Assembly: GCF_042427745.1 (NCBI RefSeq)
Contig: NZ_JBHMFA010000009.1
DNA length: 64,000 bases
Direction: 5' to 3' (one strand)
Origin: Algibacter miyuki
GTDB taxonomy: Bacteria; Bacteroidota; Bacteroidia; Flavobacteriales; Flavobacteriaceae
The translations under genes and the position numbers were made by a program. The notes beneath the pieces are model-generated. The model was not told where the DNA came from, searched no databases, and was given only the letters and a program-made list of their open reading frames with translations. Of the stretch, positions 8,922 through 18,148 are shown piece after piece. Numbering within the stretch: position 1 is the first letter of the stretch; each line of letters starts with the position of its first letter.

Positions 8922-10124
8922 TTATTGGTTTTTAACGGATTGTAAAATTTCATTAAAGGCATCCCAAACTTGAGGTTTTTCTTTTAAATCGATATCCATT
9001 TCTTCGCATTTTAGTTTAAATACGTCCGTTGGTAGAAGTTCTTTTATTGATTTGGTGTTTTTTGATATTTCCTGGATACCTCGATGTTTCTGTTGGTTTT
9101 TTAATGTGGTTTTTAAAATTTCAAAGCTGTATTTTTCAGCAGCAACTTTTAACTGGTCTGTGTTTACGGAGCTCTTTTCGTTTAAAACAATTTCAACCCA
9201 AGGTGTTAATCCGTAAGTATTTGAAAGGATGTCTGGAAATTGATTAATACATTCGTTAATGCTGCCGGTGAGTTTGTAAAATGCCCTAAAATCGGGGATG
9301 GTATCGGCTTGAATATGGCTAATTTTATTGTCTTCTAGAGTTAGAACAACAACTTCTTTATTGTAACCCACTTCGCTAAAACTCAATATATGTGGCGATC
9401 CTGAATATCTTACTTTTGGGTTTTTACCAATAATTTGCGGACGGTGTAAATGCCCTAATGCGATATAGTCGAAATAGGTTGGAAAATCTTCAGCACCAAT
9501 ATGTCCCAAAGTACCTACATAAATATTTTGTTCACTATCGGAAATAGAGCCACCAGTTGCAAATAAATGGCCCATGGCTATTACTGGGGCTTGGGTGGTG
9601 TTTATCAGTTTACATTGTTCGGCAACGGCTTGGTAATGGTTAATTAATGCGGTTTTATATTTGTCGGTGAGTTCTTCAAAAGATTCTCCTGCAACGGCGC
9701 GCCTGATATCGCCATCACGTAAATAAGGCACAGCACCAATGATGACTTTTTCGCCATCGATATCAACCTCAAAAACTTCGTCAGCGATGTTTTCGGTGGC
9801 TTTACCAACCACTTTTATAGATAGAGCGTTTAGTATATGTTTAGGGGCATTTAATGTACCTGGAGAATCGTGGTTGCCGCCTGTAATAATAATCGATTTA
9901 CAGGTGGTGGCTTGTAATTTCACCAAAAAACTGTAATACATTTCTAGACTTTGGTTCGATGGCGAACCGGTATCAAACACGTCGCCAGAGATTAGAAGAA
10001 CATCAATGTGTTGTGAGTTGATGTAATTTTCCATCCAACTTAAAAATAGGGTTTGTTCCTCGACTTGCGATTGTTCGTGTAGTCTGTGTCCTAAATGCCA
10101 GTCGGCGGTGTGTAAGATTCTCAT
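8922..10124 (-). CDS. sbcD: Exonuclease subunit SbcD (Mre11-like nuclease)
   Basis: The 400-residue nuclease half of SbcCD, a calcineurin-like metallophosphoesterase that needs manganese. The five phosphoesterase motifs are in order: DWHLGH near the N-terminus, SGDVFDTG, GGNHDSP, the GHLF block, and GHLH (ALGHLHRPQ). The C-terminal third is the SbcC-contacting cap. It is the first gene of the sbcD-sbcC operon; I see no clear TAnnTTTG box directly upstream, so the promoter may lie further out. Confidence 0.96.
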   Translation of the reverse strand: MRILHTADWHLGHRLHEQSQVEEQTLFLSWMENYINSQHIDVLLISGDVFDTGSPSNQSLEMYYSFLVKLQATTCKSIIITGGNHDSPGTLNAPKHILNALSIKVVGKATENIADEVFEVDIDGEKVIIGAVPYLRDGDIRRAVAGESFEELTDKYKTALINHYQAVAEQCKLINTTQAPVIAMGHLFATGGSISDSEQNIYVGTLGHIGAEDFPTYFDYIALGHLHRPQIIGKNPKVRYSGSPHILSFSEVGYNKEVVVLTLEDNKISHIQADTIPDFRAFYKLTGSINECINQFPDILSNTYGLTPWVEIVLNEKSSVNTDQLKVAAEKYSFEILKTTLKNQQKHRGIQEISKNTKSIKELLPTDVFKLKCEEMDIDLKEKPQVWDAFNEILQSVKNQ

Positions 10125-10293
10125 GTTGTTTTACCTTGGTTCTGAATATTAAAAGGAAGGAATTCCGCTTTTAATTTTCTGTATCCGTTGTTAAACGAAT
10201 TTAGGTGAAAATTTATGAAAATTCAAGTTTTGTGAGGATGGTTTTCTGAAACAAAAAAGCCTTATAAGAAAAGCAGTGTAATTTAGGAAGTTC

Positions 10294-10908
10294 TTATTTT
10301 TCTGGGTTTTTCTTCTCTACTGAAGTATTTATTAGGGTCCCATTTTTGTCAAATACTTTTATAATGGTTTCCATTTCGTTATTTTCATAGGTTTGATATT
10401 TTATGAGTTCATCTTCATCTGAGTAGTAATTTATACGACTAAAATCGATAGACATAGTATTATAGAAAGCATGAGAAATCATTGATCCGTTTTCTCGAAA
10501 GGTTTTAATTTCTAGAGGTTTTCCGTTAACAAAAACACCTTCTGTACTTTTATTTCCGTTAGGATGAAATTCTGTTTCTGTGCCATTACAAATTTGGTCG
10601 CAGTTCATGGTGTTCCAATTAGAATCGTCGGTTTGGCTTTTATAAGCGAATAGTATTTTAGGTATGTTAATCGTGTCGTTTATGGGATCTAGAAGAACCG
10701 TGTAACGTGCTATTAAGTCGCCACGATTAATATAAGCGGTAATCATTTGATAGGTTTCGGAATAGGTTTTAATTTTAAATTCCGGATTTATACGGTTTCC
10801 CGAACAGGCATCCATAAACACCAAATCTCGATCTGTTTGTTTTCCTTTTTGACTAAAACAGGATATGTTTAAGAGGACAAGGAGTAGGATGGTTATTACT
10901 TGTTTCAT
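10294..10908 (-). CDS. Exported protein with MORN-type (YwqK-like) repeat
   Basis: The longest frame begins at 10962, but the ATG at 10908 puts a clean signal peptide at the N-terminus (MKQVITILLLVLLNISCFSQ), so 10908 is preferred. That gives 204 residues, cleaved after FSQ or lipidated at the Cys. The middle has a MORN_2/YwqK-like motif (EFHPNGNKSTEGVFVNGKPL) followed by a second, weaker copy (IKTFRENGSMISHAFYN). Such repeats are common in Bacteroidota envelope proteins of unknown role; in YwqK they occur in an antitoxin, but nothing here suggests a toxin partner. The gene is separated from secA by a terminator hairpin and from sbcD by about 170 bases. Confidence 0.7.
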   Translation of the reverse strand: MKQVITILLLVLLNISCFSQKGKQTDRDLVFMDACSGNRINPEFKIKTYSETYQMITAYINRGDLIARYTVLLDPINDTINIPKILFAYKSQTDDSNWNTMNCDQICNGTETEFHPNGNKSTEGVFVNGKPLEIKTFRENGSMISHAFYNTMSIDFSRINYYSDEDELIKYQTYENNEMETIIKVFDKNGTLINTSVEKKNPEK

Positions 10909-10980
10909 TTTAGGGGAGCGTTTATAGCTAACGAAATTAGTTGAAAATAGTTTGGGAATCAAGTTTTAATGAGAGCGCTA

Positions 10981-11013
10981 AAAAAAACTCTCAACAGAAA
11001 ACTGTTGAGAGTT
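10981..11013 (-). terminator. Rho-independent terminator of secA
   Basis: A perfect 12-base-pair stem (10986-10997 with 11002-11013) with an AAAA loop lies 27 bases past the secA stop. On the reverse strand it is followed by a run of seven T. Confidence 0.9.
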
Positions 11014-11039
11014 GATTTTATTAAGTACTATTAGATGTT

Positions 11040-14000
11040 TTAATCTTCAACAATAACCCATTCGCCTTTGGCTAATAGAGGTTCTGCTTGTTTGAATTTT
11101 ACGGTTTTATTTTCGCCGTTCATTACGTTTTTAATAGTTACACGGTCGTTTCTACCAATTTTTGGTTGATCGCGCACTATAGTTTCTGTAACCTGCGGTT
11201 GCTGTTGTGTAGTTCCTGCCGCTCTATTTTGTGCAGAACGTTCGTCTAAATTAGGAATCTCATCTTTTTGAGTATTTAGATTTTCCTGTTTACGATCGCG
11301 AGCTTCCTGAATGGTGTTTTGTGTTTCCTGAGGCAATTCACCTTTAAATAAGAATGAAATTACATCTTTATTCACTTCGTCAATCATGGCTTTAAACAAT
11401 TCAAAAGCTTCAAACTTATAAATAAGTAAAGGGTCTTTTTGTTCGTGTACCGCTAATTGTACCGATTGTTTCAACTCGTCCATTTTACGTAAATGCGTTT
11501 TCCAAGCATCATCAATAATGGCTAAAGTAATGTTCTTTTCAAAATCGGTAATTAATTGTTTTCCTTGCGATTCGTAAGCTTTTTCAAGATCGGTAACCAC
11601 ATTTAAACTTTTAACACCATCGGTAAAAGGCACTACAATACGTTTGAATTTATCGCCTTGTGTTTCGTAAACATTTTTAATTACAGGGAAAGCAGTTTCG
11701 GCATTACGAGCCATTTTTCCTTTGTAGTTTTCAAAAGCACCTTTATAAATTTGAGAGGTGATATCTTGTACAGCTAATTTCCCGAAGTCATTTTCCGTAA
11801 CCGGAGACCCCATTGAGAAGTAACGAATTAATTCGAACTCGAAATTCTTATAATCGTTGGCTGCTTTGTTGGTTTCAGAAATACCTTCCGATGTATCGAA
11901 AATCATATTAGCTAAATCCACACGTAATCTTTCGCCAAATAAAGCATGGTGACGACGTTTGTAAACTACCTCACGTTGGGCGTTCATTACATCATCATAT
12001 TCTAATAAACGTTTACGTACTCCAAATTGGTTTTCTTCTACTTTTTTCTGTGCACGTTCAATAGACTTAGAAATCATAGAATGCTGAATTACTTCGCCTT
12101 CTTCTAATCCCATTTTATCCATCATTTTAGCAATACGCTCGCTACCAAATAATCGCATCAAGTTATCTTCTAAAGACACATAAAACTGTGAGCTTCCTGG
12201 ATCTCCTTGACGACCAGCACGACCACGTAACTGTCTGTCTACACGACGCGAATCGTGACGTTCTGTACCAATAATAGCTAAACCACCAGCGGCTTTAACT
12301 GCTTCTGATAATTTAATATCCGTACCACGACCTGCCATGTTGGTGGCAATAGTAACCTGACCTGGCTTACCAGCTTGGTCTACAATATCGGCTTCTTTTT
12401 TATGTTGCTTTGCATTTAATACATTATGCGGAATTTTACGAATGCTTAACATTTTACCAAGCAATTCACTAATTTCAACCGATGTTGTACCAATTAAAAC
12501 GGGGCGTCCAGCTTCTGATAGTTTGGTAACATCATCGATAACGGCATTGTATTTTTCACGTTTGGTCTTATAAACTAAGTCCTCCTTATCATCACGCGCA
12601 ATAGGGCGGTTGGTTGGGATTTCAATAACATCTAATTTATAAATCTCCCAGAATTCTCCAGCTTCGGTAACCGCAGTACCCGTCATACCACTTAATTTGC
12701 GGTACATTCTAAAGTAATTTTGAAGCGTTACCGTTGCAAAGGTTTGGGTAGCATCTTCAATTTTTACGTTTTCTTTCGCTTCAATCGCTTGGTGTAAACC
12801 ATCAGAGTAACGACGGCCATCCATAATACGACCTGTTTGCTCGTCTACAATCATTACTTTATTATCCATCACCACATATTGGGTGTCTTTTTCAAATAAA
12901 GCATAAGCTTTTAAAAGCTGATTTAAAGTATGAATACGTTCCGATTTTACACCGAAATCTTTAAATAATTCTTCTTTTTGATTTGCTTCTTCTTCCTTAG
13001 AAAGATTTTGGTTTTCAATTTTGGCAACCTCAAGTCCAATTTCTGGTAAGATGAAAAAATCAGGATTATCCTTTCCAGAAATGTATTCCACACCTTTATC
13101 AGTTAATTCAACCTGATTATTTTTTTCTTCAATTACATAGTACAATTCCGCGTCGCACTTAGGCATCTCGCGGTTGTTGTCTTGCATGTAATAGTTTTCG
13201 GTTTTTTGCAATAATTGTTTAACACCGTCCTCACTTAAAAATTTAATAAGGGCTTTGTTTTTCGGGATACCACGATATACACGTAATAATTTTAAACCAC
13301 CTTCTTTAGTTTCGCCGGCCGCAATAAGTTTTTTGGCTTCGGCTAAAACACCCGTTAAATATTTACGTTGTACCGATACAATATCGTCAACCTTTGGCTT
13401 TAGTTCTGTAAATTCATGAAGTTCACCTTGAGGTATTGGTCCAGAAATAATTAATGGCGTACGTGCATCATCGATTAAAACCGAATCCACCTCATCCACA
13501 ATAGCGTAGTGGTGTGGGCGTTGTACTAAATCGTCTGGCGAGTGTGCCATGTTATCACGTAAATAATCGAAACCAAATTCGTTATTTGTACCGTAAGTAA
13601 TATCGGCATTATAAGCCGCTTTACGGGCTGCCGAGTTAGGTTGGTGGTAATCAATACAAGCTACACTTAAACCGTGGAACTCAAAAATTGGTGCCATCCA
13701 AGCACTATCACGTTTTGCTAAGTAGTCGTTCACTGTTACTAAATGCACACCTTTTCCGGCTAAAGCATTTAAGTAAACCGGTAAGGTAGCCACAAGTGTT
13801 TTACCTTCACCCGTATGCATTTCTGCAATTTTACCTTGGTGCATAGCAATACCACCAATAAGCTGTACATCGTAATGTACCATATCCCAAGTAATGGCTT
13901 TTCCAGCGGCATCCCAAGAGTTGGCCCAAGTAGCATTATCACCTTCTAAAGTGACATACGCTTTATCTGCCGAAATAGAACGGTCAAACTCACTAGCTGT

Positions 14001-14393
14001 AACCGTAATTTGTGTGTTTTTTGTAAAACGTTTTGCAGTTTCTTTTACCACAGCAAAAGCTTCAGGTAAAATCGTATTTAAAACATCTTCGGTAATTTTA
14101 TAAGCATCGTCTTTTAGTTTATCTATTTCTAGGTAAATATCTTCGCGACGGTCAATATCTTCAGTGTTTTCAGCTTCAGTAGCAAGAGTTGCCATTTGTG
14201 CCGTTGTAGCTTTGGTAGCATCAGCAATTTTAGCTTTAAATTCGGCTGTTTTTGCTCTTAATTCATCGTGAGATAAAGCTTCTAAAGCCGCTTCGTATGT
14301 TGTAATTTGTTTTACTAAAGGGGTAATGGCTTTAACATCTTGTTTCGATTTATCGCCAACAAATACCTTTAGAATAGAATCTAAAAATGTCAT
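11040..14393 (-). CDS. secA: Preprotein translocase ATPase SecA
   Basis: The motor that pushes unfolded precursor proteins through SecYEG. It is 1117 residues, longer than the E. coli protein (about 900), as is usual in Bacteroidota because of insertions in the first nucleotide-binding domain. Motifs seen: Walker A in MHTGEGKTLVATLP, DEAD-type box DEVDSVLIDDARTPLI, GTTSVEISE, ATNMAGRGTDI and GRAGRQGDPGSS of the second motor domain. The C-terminus ends in a basic segment (NRAAGTTQQQP through KGEWVIVED) and lacks the Cys/His zinc tail that binds SecB in proteobacteria. A promoter box lies 129 bases upstream and a strong terminator follows, so it is probably monocistronic. Confidence 0.97.
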   Translation of the reverse strand: MTFLDSILKVFVGDKSKQDVKAITPLVKQITTYEAALEALSHDELRAKTAEFKAKIADATKATTAQMATLATEAENTEDIDRREDIYLEIDKLKDDAYKITEDVLNTILPEAFAVVKETAKRFTKNTQITVTASEFDRSISADKAYVTLEGDNATWANSWDAAGKAITWDMVHYDVQLIGGIAMHQGKIAEMHTGEGKTLVATLPVYLNALAGKGVHLVTVNDYLAKRDSAWMAPIFEFHGLSVACIDYHQPNSAARKAAYNADITYGTNNEFGFDYLRDNMAHSPDDLVQRPHHYAIVDEVDSVLIDDARTPLIISGPIPQGELHEFTELKPKVDDIVSVQRKYLTGVLAEAKKLIAAGETKEGGLKLLRVYRGIPKNKALIKFLSEDGVKQLLQKTENYYMQDNNREMPKCDAELYYVIEEKNNQVELTDKGVEYISGKDNPDFFILPEIGLEVAKIENQNLSKEEEANQKEELFKDFGVKSERIHTLNQLLKAYALFEKDTQYVVMDNKVMIVDEQTGRIMDGRRYSDGLHQAIEAKENVKIEDATQTFATVTLQNYFRMYRKLSGMTGTAVTEAGEFWEIYKLDVIEIPTNRPIARDDKEDLVYKTKREKYNAVIDDVTKLSEAGRPVLIGTTSVEISELLGKMLSIRKIPHNVLNAKQHKKEADIVDQAGKPGQVTIATNMAGRGTDIKLSEAVKAAGGLAIIGTERHDSRRVDRQLRGRAGRQGDPGSSQFYVSLEDNLMRLFGSERIAKMMDKMGLEEGEVIQHSMISKSIERAQKKVEENQFGVRKRLLEYDDVMNAQREVVYKRRHHALFGERLRVDLANMIFDTSEGISETNKAANDYKNFEFELIRYFSMGSPVTENDFGKLAVQDITSQIYKGAFENYKGKMARNAETAFPVIKNVYETQGDKFKRIVVPFTDGVKSLNVVTDLEKAYESQGKQLITDFEKNITLAIIDDAWKTHLRKMDELKQSVQLAVHEQKDPLLIYKFEAFELFKAMIDEVNKDVISFLFKGELPQETQNTIQEARDRKQENLNTQKDEIPNLDERSAQNRAAGTTQQQPQVTETIVRDQPKIGRNDRVTIKNVMNGENKTVKFKQAEPLLAKGEWVIVED

Positions 14394-14521
14394 GTTTATA
14401 ATTTTATATAAATTTGTTTTCTAGGACAATCCTAGGGGTTTTTTCAATTAAATTAAAGTCTCCATGTTAGCCCTGTTACGGGCGTTTTATAACGTATATA
14501 AACTTACGTTATAATCTATAT

Positions 14522-14529
14522 CAAAGATA
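14522..14529 (-). promoter_or_regulatory. Candidate -7 promoter element for secA
   Basis: TATCTTTG on the reverse strand fits TAnnTTTG. It would give a leader of about 120 bases before the secA ATG at 14393. It lies between secA and the terminator of the upstream DUF2795 gene, where a secA promoter is expected. Confidence 0.5.
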
Positions 14530-14540
14530 CCTTATAGAAC

Positions 14541-14567
14541 AAAAAAAGCCTCAATACGAGACTTTTT
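14541..14567 (-). terminator. Terminator after the DUF2795 gene
   Basis: A stem of 10 pairs including one G-T pair (14543-14552 with 14558-14567), loop AATAC, with a reverse-strand T run. It stands 23 bases past the stop of the DUF2795 gene. Confidence 0.7.
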
Positions 14568-14589
14568 AACTATTCTTTATGCTATTTAT

Positions 14590-14811
14590 TTAATATTCAT
14601 CTTCATTCCACAGATAATCTTCATCTGTAGGGTAATCCGACCATATTTCTTCGATCGAATCGTACGAATCGCCTTCATCCTCGATCGACTGTAAATTTTC
14701 AACAACCTCTAAAGGTGCGCCAGTTCTAATAGCGTAATCTATCAATTCGTCTTTGGTTGCAGGCCAAGGTGCATCACTTAAATAAGATGCTAATTCTAAA
14801 GTCCAATACAT
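14590..14811 (-). CDS. DUF2795 domain-containing small acidic protein
   Basis: A 73-residue, very acidic protein (tail rich in Asp, Glu, Tyr and Trp, ending NEDEY). The first half, MYWTLELASYLSDAPWPATK and onward, matches my memory of the DUF2795 family, which is small, soluble and widespread in Flavobacteriia with almost no sequence change between genera. No function is established. There is no signal peptide. It has its own promoter box and terminator, so it is a one-gene unit. Confidence 0.85.
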   Translation of the reverse strand: MYWTLELASYLSDAPWPATKDELIDYAIRTGAPLEVVENLQSIEDEGDSYDSIEEIWSDYPTDEDYLWNEDEY

Positions 14812-14834
14812 GTGTAGTTGCGTTTTATTTTTTG

Positions 14835-14842
14835 CAAAAATA
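14835..14842 (-). promoter_or_regulatory. -7 promoter element for the DUF2795 gene
   Basis: TATTTTTG on the reverse strand matches TAnnTTTG and sits 24 bases before the start codon at 14811. Confidence 0.6.
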
Positions 14843-14978
14843 AATTTTTAGTTTAAACACACAAGTAAAAAATGAATTATTTAATCATTAATTTTAAGAA
14901 CGTCTCTTTTTGTGCTATAAACGGTTGAAATTTAGCGCTTACCCGTAATTAGTAGTCGCTGTTTTCCAACAAAAATAA

Positions 14979-15072
14979 TTTGGGCGTTACCCCAAGGGTC
15001 GGGCTTTCCGTTGCAAGTCCTCGCACCGCCTTCGTCGGGCTATGGGCTTTTCACTGCAATCCCTAACGCGGG
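14979..15072. repeat. Nested inverted-repeat intergenic element, copy A
   Basis: This block stands out from the AT-rich spacer by its higher GC. It opens with TTTGGGCGTTA and closes with TAACGCGGG, so the ends pair (GCGTTA with TAACGC). A second pair lies inside (TTGCA near 15011 with TGCAA near 15055), and the centre is rich in CCG/CGG. It contains no convincing frame. A related element with the same ends occurs at 41665-41747. I recall similar blocks as dispersed intergenic repeats in flavobacterial genomes, but could not check this. Confidence 0.6.
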
Positions 15073-15127
15073 AGCCGTCTATAAAAACAAAATTCAGCAA
15101 AAATATTAAAGGTTCAATAGAGTTGTA

Positions 15128-15700
15128 TTAGTACTTCTCCGGAATCCATTTAACTTCATTTGCTTTCAAGTCAAAAGTCAACTTTCGTGCCAATACAAAT
15201 AGATAGTCCGAAAGTCTGTTTAAATATACTAAAGCGTGCGCTTCAAAAGGTTCAAGCTCGTTAAGAGCAGAGGCTAAACGTTCGGCTCTACGGCATACAC
15301 AGCGTGCTATATGACAAAATGACACCGTTTGATGCCCACCTGGAAGTACAAAATGTGTCATTTCCGGTAAAACCGCATTCATTGTGTCCATGGCTTGTTC
15401 TAAATGCTGGATATCTTCCGAAGAAATTTTTTCAATATTTAAACGATCCTTACCATTTTTTAAAATTGCTTTTTCTGGATCGGTAGCTAAAATAGCTCCC
15501 ACCGTAAAAAGTTTATGTTGTATTTCGGTAAGTAAGGTTTTGTAGTCCTCATGGATATCTTGGTCCCTAATTAAACCCAAATGAGAGTTTAATTCGTCTA
15601 CAGTGCCGTAACTTTCAATGCGAATATGGTGTTTTGGTACCCGTGTGCCGCCAAATAATGCCGTGGTGCCTTTATCGCCTGTTTTGGTGTAAATTTTCAT
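15128..15700 (-). CDS. Cob(I)yrinic acid a,c-diamide / cob(I)alamin adenosyltransferase (PduO type)
   Basis: A 190-residue PduO-type ATP:corrinoid adenosyltransferase, which transfers the 5'-deoxyadenosyl group of ATP to cob(I)alamin to make coenzyme B12. The N-terminal ATP-binding signature KIYTKTGDKGTTALFGG is intact, as is the helical core with the conserved RxxCRRAER (ARCVCRRAERL) and the C-terminal LNRLSDYLFVLARK. No other B12 gene is nearby, so it probably serves uptake and salvage of corrinoids for B12-dependent enzymes elsewhere. It is flanked by the repeat element on one side and the ompA-like gene, divergent, on the other. Confidence 0.93.
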   Translation of the reverse strand: MKIYTKTGDKGTTALFGGTRVPKHHIRIESYGTVDELNSHLGLIRDQDIHEDYKTLLTEIQHKLFTVGAILATDPEKAILKNGKDRLNIEKISSEDIQHLEQAMDTMNAVLPEMTHFVLPGGHQTVSFCHIARCVCRRAERLASALNELEPFEAHALVYLNRLSDYLFVLARKLTFDLKANEVKWIPEKY

Positions 15701-15946
15701 AGGTTAAAGGTAAATGTAAATAAAGAGATAGTCAAAAAAGTTTAGGTAAAAAGTGATCATCTATTTTAATAAAAAAAGAGGGTTTATTTTAAGTTTTTGA
15801 TGGTTTTTCGTGTTATTATTTTAACAAATCTTTAAGGAATTAAGATTATTTTTAATAATAATCATATTAAAACGTTGAAATTGGTTTAAAGTCCGTAATA
15901 ATTGATTGTTAGCTAATTAACATGCGTGCTAAATGATTTAAACTGT

Positions 15947-15954
15947 TATTTTTG
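15947..15954 (+). promoter_or_regulatory. -7 promoter element for the OmpA-like gene
   Basis: TATTTTTG matches TAnnTTTG and lies 30 bases before the ATG at 15984. Confidence 0.6.
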
Positions 15955-15983
15955 CGGTTACAAATTTAAACTTACTTTTTATT

Positions 15984-18050
15984 ATGAAAAAAATCTCTTT
16001 ACTTGTCATGTTAGTGATCGGTACGTTAAGTGCCAAGGCTCAATCCTATATGGGGTACCTTACCGATAATTATAGTGGTGTAAATAGCGTTATTGCTAAC
16101 CCTGCTAACATTACAGACTCTCGTTTTAAAACTGATATTAACCTTGCTGGGTTTAGCGTATTTGCAGGTAATGATTATTACGGTGTAAATGTACTAGATG
16201 CAATCAAAGATGATTATGATTTTGACTTAGATGCAAAAAAATCGCCAACGACTGATAATAATGCGATGGTAAATTTAGATGTTATGGGGCCTGCTTTTAT
16301 GTTTAACTTAAACAAAGTGAGTTCTATTGCTGTATTTACTAGAGCACGTGCTATGGTAAATGTTGATGAAGTTAATGGTGAAACTATCGATGACCTTGAT
16401 AATGATGATACTACTGATTTTGTTGTTAATGAAGGTGATTTTAATACTTTCGGACATGCTTGGGCAGAACTTGGTGTTACTTACGCTAGAGTTTTAATGG
16501 ATAACAACCAACACTTTTTAAAAGGTGGTCTTACTGCAAAATTTTTACAAGGTGGTGGTACAGCTAATGCTTACGGTAGAAATGTAACTGTTAACTATAC
16601 AGAGTCATCTGAAACTATAGCTACAACAGGTGCTATAACTTATGGCCGTGGTGATGATTACGATAATGATAATTACGATTATGAACTTCCAGAAGCTATT
16701 GGTTTTGGTGCCGATTTAGGTTTTGTTTACGAATGGAGACCAAACCATGCCGATTATAAAACTGAAGGTGCTAACGGATCGACTTACAACCATAAAGATC
16801 AAAATAAATACAAATTGAAAGTAGGATTATCTATCACAGATATCGGGAAAATCAATTATAAAGATGCTATTTCTGAAACCTTTGATGTTACAAATACAGT
16901 TACCGAAGATGATATTGATAATGAAGAAGATTTAAATGATATTTTAAATAACTTATATACTTTAACAAATAGCAGTGTAGGTTATAAAGTAAACTTGCCA
17001 ACGGCATTACATTTAAATGTAGATTATAGCTTAAACAGAAGCTTTTACGTAAACTTAAATACCGATTTCTCTTTAGTATCTAAAGGAAAAGAAAATGCAA
17101 GTCGTATTGCTAATGCAGTTTCTTTAACGCCACGTTTCGAAAGTAAATGGTTTAGTTTCTATGTGCCTGTAAGTGTTGTACAATACAATGGTTTTCAAGC
17201 AGGAGCAGGCTTTAGAGCAGGACCATTATATATTGGTTCAGGTTCTGTAATTACAGCTTTAGCTGGTGATGATACTAAAGGTGCCGATGTTTATGCAGGT
17301 TTAAAAATACCGGTATATCAAGGAAAACCTAAAGATAAAGATGGCGATGGTGTTATCGATAAGTTAGATGGTTGCCCAAAATTAGCAGGTCCAGTTGAAA
17401 ATAATGGTTGCCCATGGGAAGATCAAGACGGCGATTCTGTTTTAGATAATGAAGATGATTGTCCTACTGTAGCAGGTCCTGTTGAAAACAAAGGTTGTCC
17501 TTGGGGAGATGAAGACGGAGATACAGTTTTAGATAATGTTGATATTTGCCCTACTGTAGCAGGTCCTGTTGAAAACGGTGGTTGCCCTTGGAAAGATACC
17601 GATAATGATGGTGTTGTAGATAAAGATGATAAATGTGTTGATGTTCCTGGTACAGTAGCAAACAACGGTTGTCCTGAGGTTGTTATTCCAACAGTTGAAG
17701 TTCAAGAAACATTAAATGCTTATGCTAAAACCATTTTATTTAACTCTGGAAAAGCTTCTATAAAAGCAGAATCTCACGAGGTTTTATCTGAAATTGTAAA
17801 GATTTTAGCTGAATACCCATCGGCTAAGTTTTCTGTTGAAGGACATACAGATAGTTCTGGTAGTGATGCTTTAAACCAAAGGTTATCAGATTCTAGAGCA
17901 AATGCTGTAAAAACATTTTTAGTAAAAAATGGAGTGGATGAGTTTAGATTGTCTTCTATTGGTTTTGGAGAAACAAGGCCAATTGATACAAATGCAACAG
18001 CTGCAGGAAGAACTAATAACAGAAGAGTAGAGATTAACTTGGTAAAGTAA
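15984..18050 (+). CDS. OmpA-family outer-membrane protein with DUF5723-like barrel and TSP3 repeats
   Basis: A 688-residue envelope protein. Residues 1-19 are a signal peptide (cut after AKAQ). About residues 20-445 look like a DUF5723-type beta-barrel, with alternating hydrophobic strands and Asn/Asp-rich loops. Residues about 450-570 hold calcium-binding thrombospondin type 3 repeats of the pattern DxDGDxVxDxxDxCP, each ending in a copy of AGPVENxGCPW. The C-terminal domain (VEGHTDSSGSDALNQRLSDSRA) is the OmpA peptidoglycan-binding fold. It probably anchors the outer membrane to the wall. Flavobacterial proteins of this layout are often abundant. It has its own promoter and terminator. Confidence 0.9.
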   Translation: MKKISLLVMLVIGTLSAKAQSYMGYLTDNYSGVNSVIANPANITDSRFKTDINLAGFSVFAGNDYYGVNVLDAIKDDYDFDLDAKKSPTTDNNAMVNLDVMGPAFMFNLNKVSSIAVFTRARAMVNVDEVNGETIDDLDNDDTTDFVVNEGDFNTFGHAWAELGVTYARVLMDNNQHFLKGGLTAKFLQGGGTANAYGRNVTVNYTESSETIATTGAITYGRGDDYDNDNYDYELPEAIGFGADLGFVYEWRPNHADYKTEGANGSTYNHKDQNKYKLKVGLSITDIGKINYKDAISETFDVTNTVTEDDIDNEEDLNDILNNLYTLTNSSVGYKVNLPTALHLNVDYSLNRSFYVNLNTDFSLVSKGKENASRIANAVSLTPRFESKWFSFYVPVSVVQYNGFQAGAGFRAGPLYIGSGSVITALAGDDTKGADVYAGLKIPVYQGKPKDKDGDGVIDKLDGCPKLAGPVENNGCPWEDQDGDSVLDNEDDCPTVAGPVENKGCPWGDEDGDTVLDNVDICPTVAGPVENGGCPWKDTDNDGVVDKDDKCVDVPGTVANNGCPEVVIPTVEVQETLNAYAKTILFNSGKASIKAESHEVLSEIVKILAEYPSAKFSVEGHTDSSGSDALNQRLSDSRANAVKTFLVKNGVDEFRLSSIGFGETRPIDTNATAAGRTNNRRVEINLVK

Positions 18051-18094
18051 TCGCTATTAAAATATAAATAGATGTAAAAATCTATAGATGAAAA

Positions 18095-18125
18095 TCTCAG
18101 AGTTTAGGCTCTGGGGTTTTTTTTT
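18095..18125 (+). terminator. Terminator of the OmpA-like gene
   Basis: A short stem CAGAG/CTCTG (18098-18102 with 18109-18113), extended by G-T pairs, is followed by nine T. It lies about 45 bases past the stop. Confidence 0.75.
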
Positions 18126-18148
18126 GTTTATATTAAAAAGGGAATATA

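Noticed and set aside
17335..17675. Repeated DNA in the OmpA-like gene as a CRISPR or tandem repeat array
   Set aside because: The repeats are coding: they translate to calcium-binding TSP3 repeats in one frame with unequal spacing.
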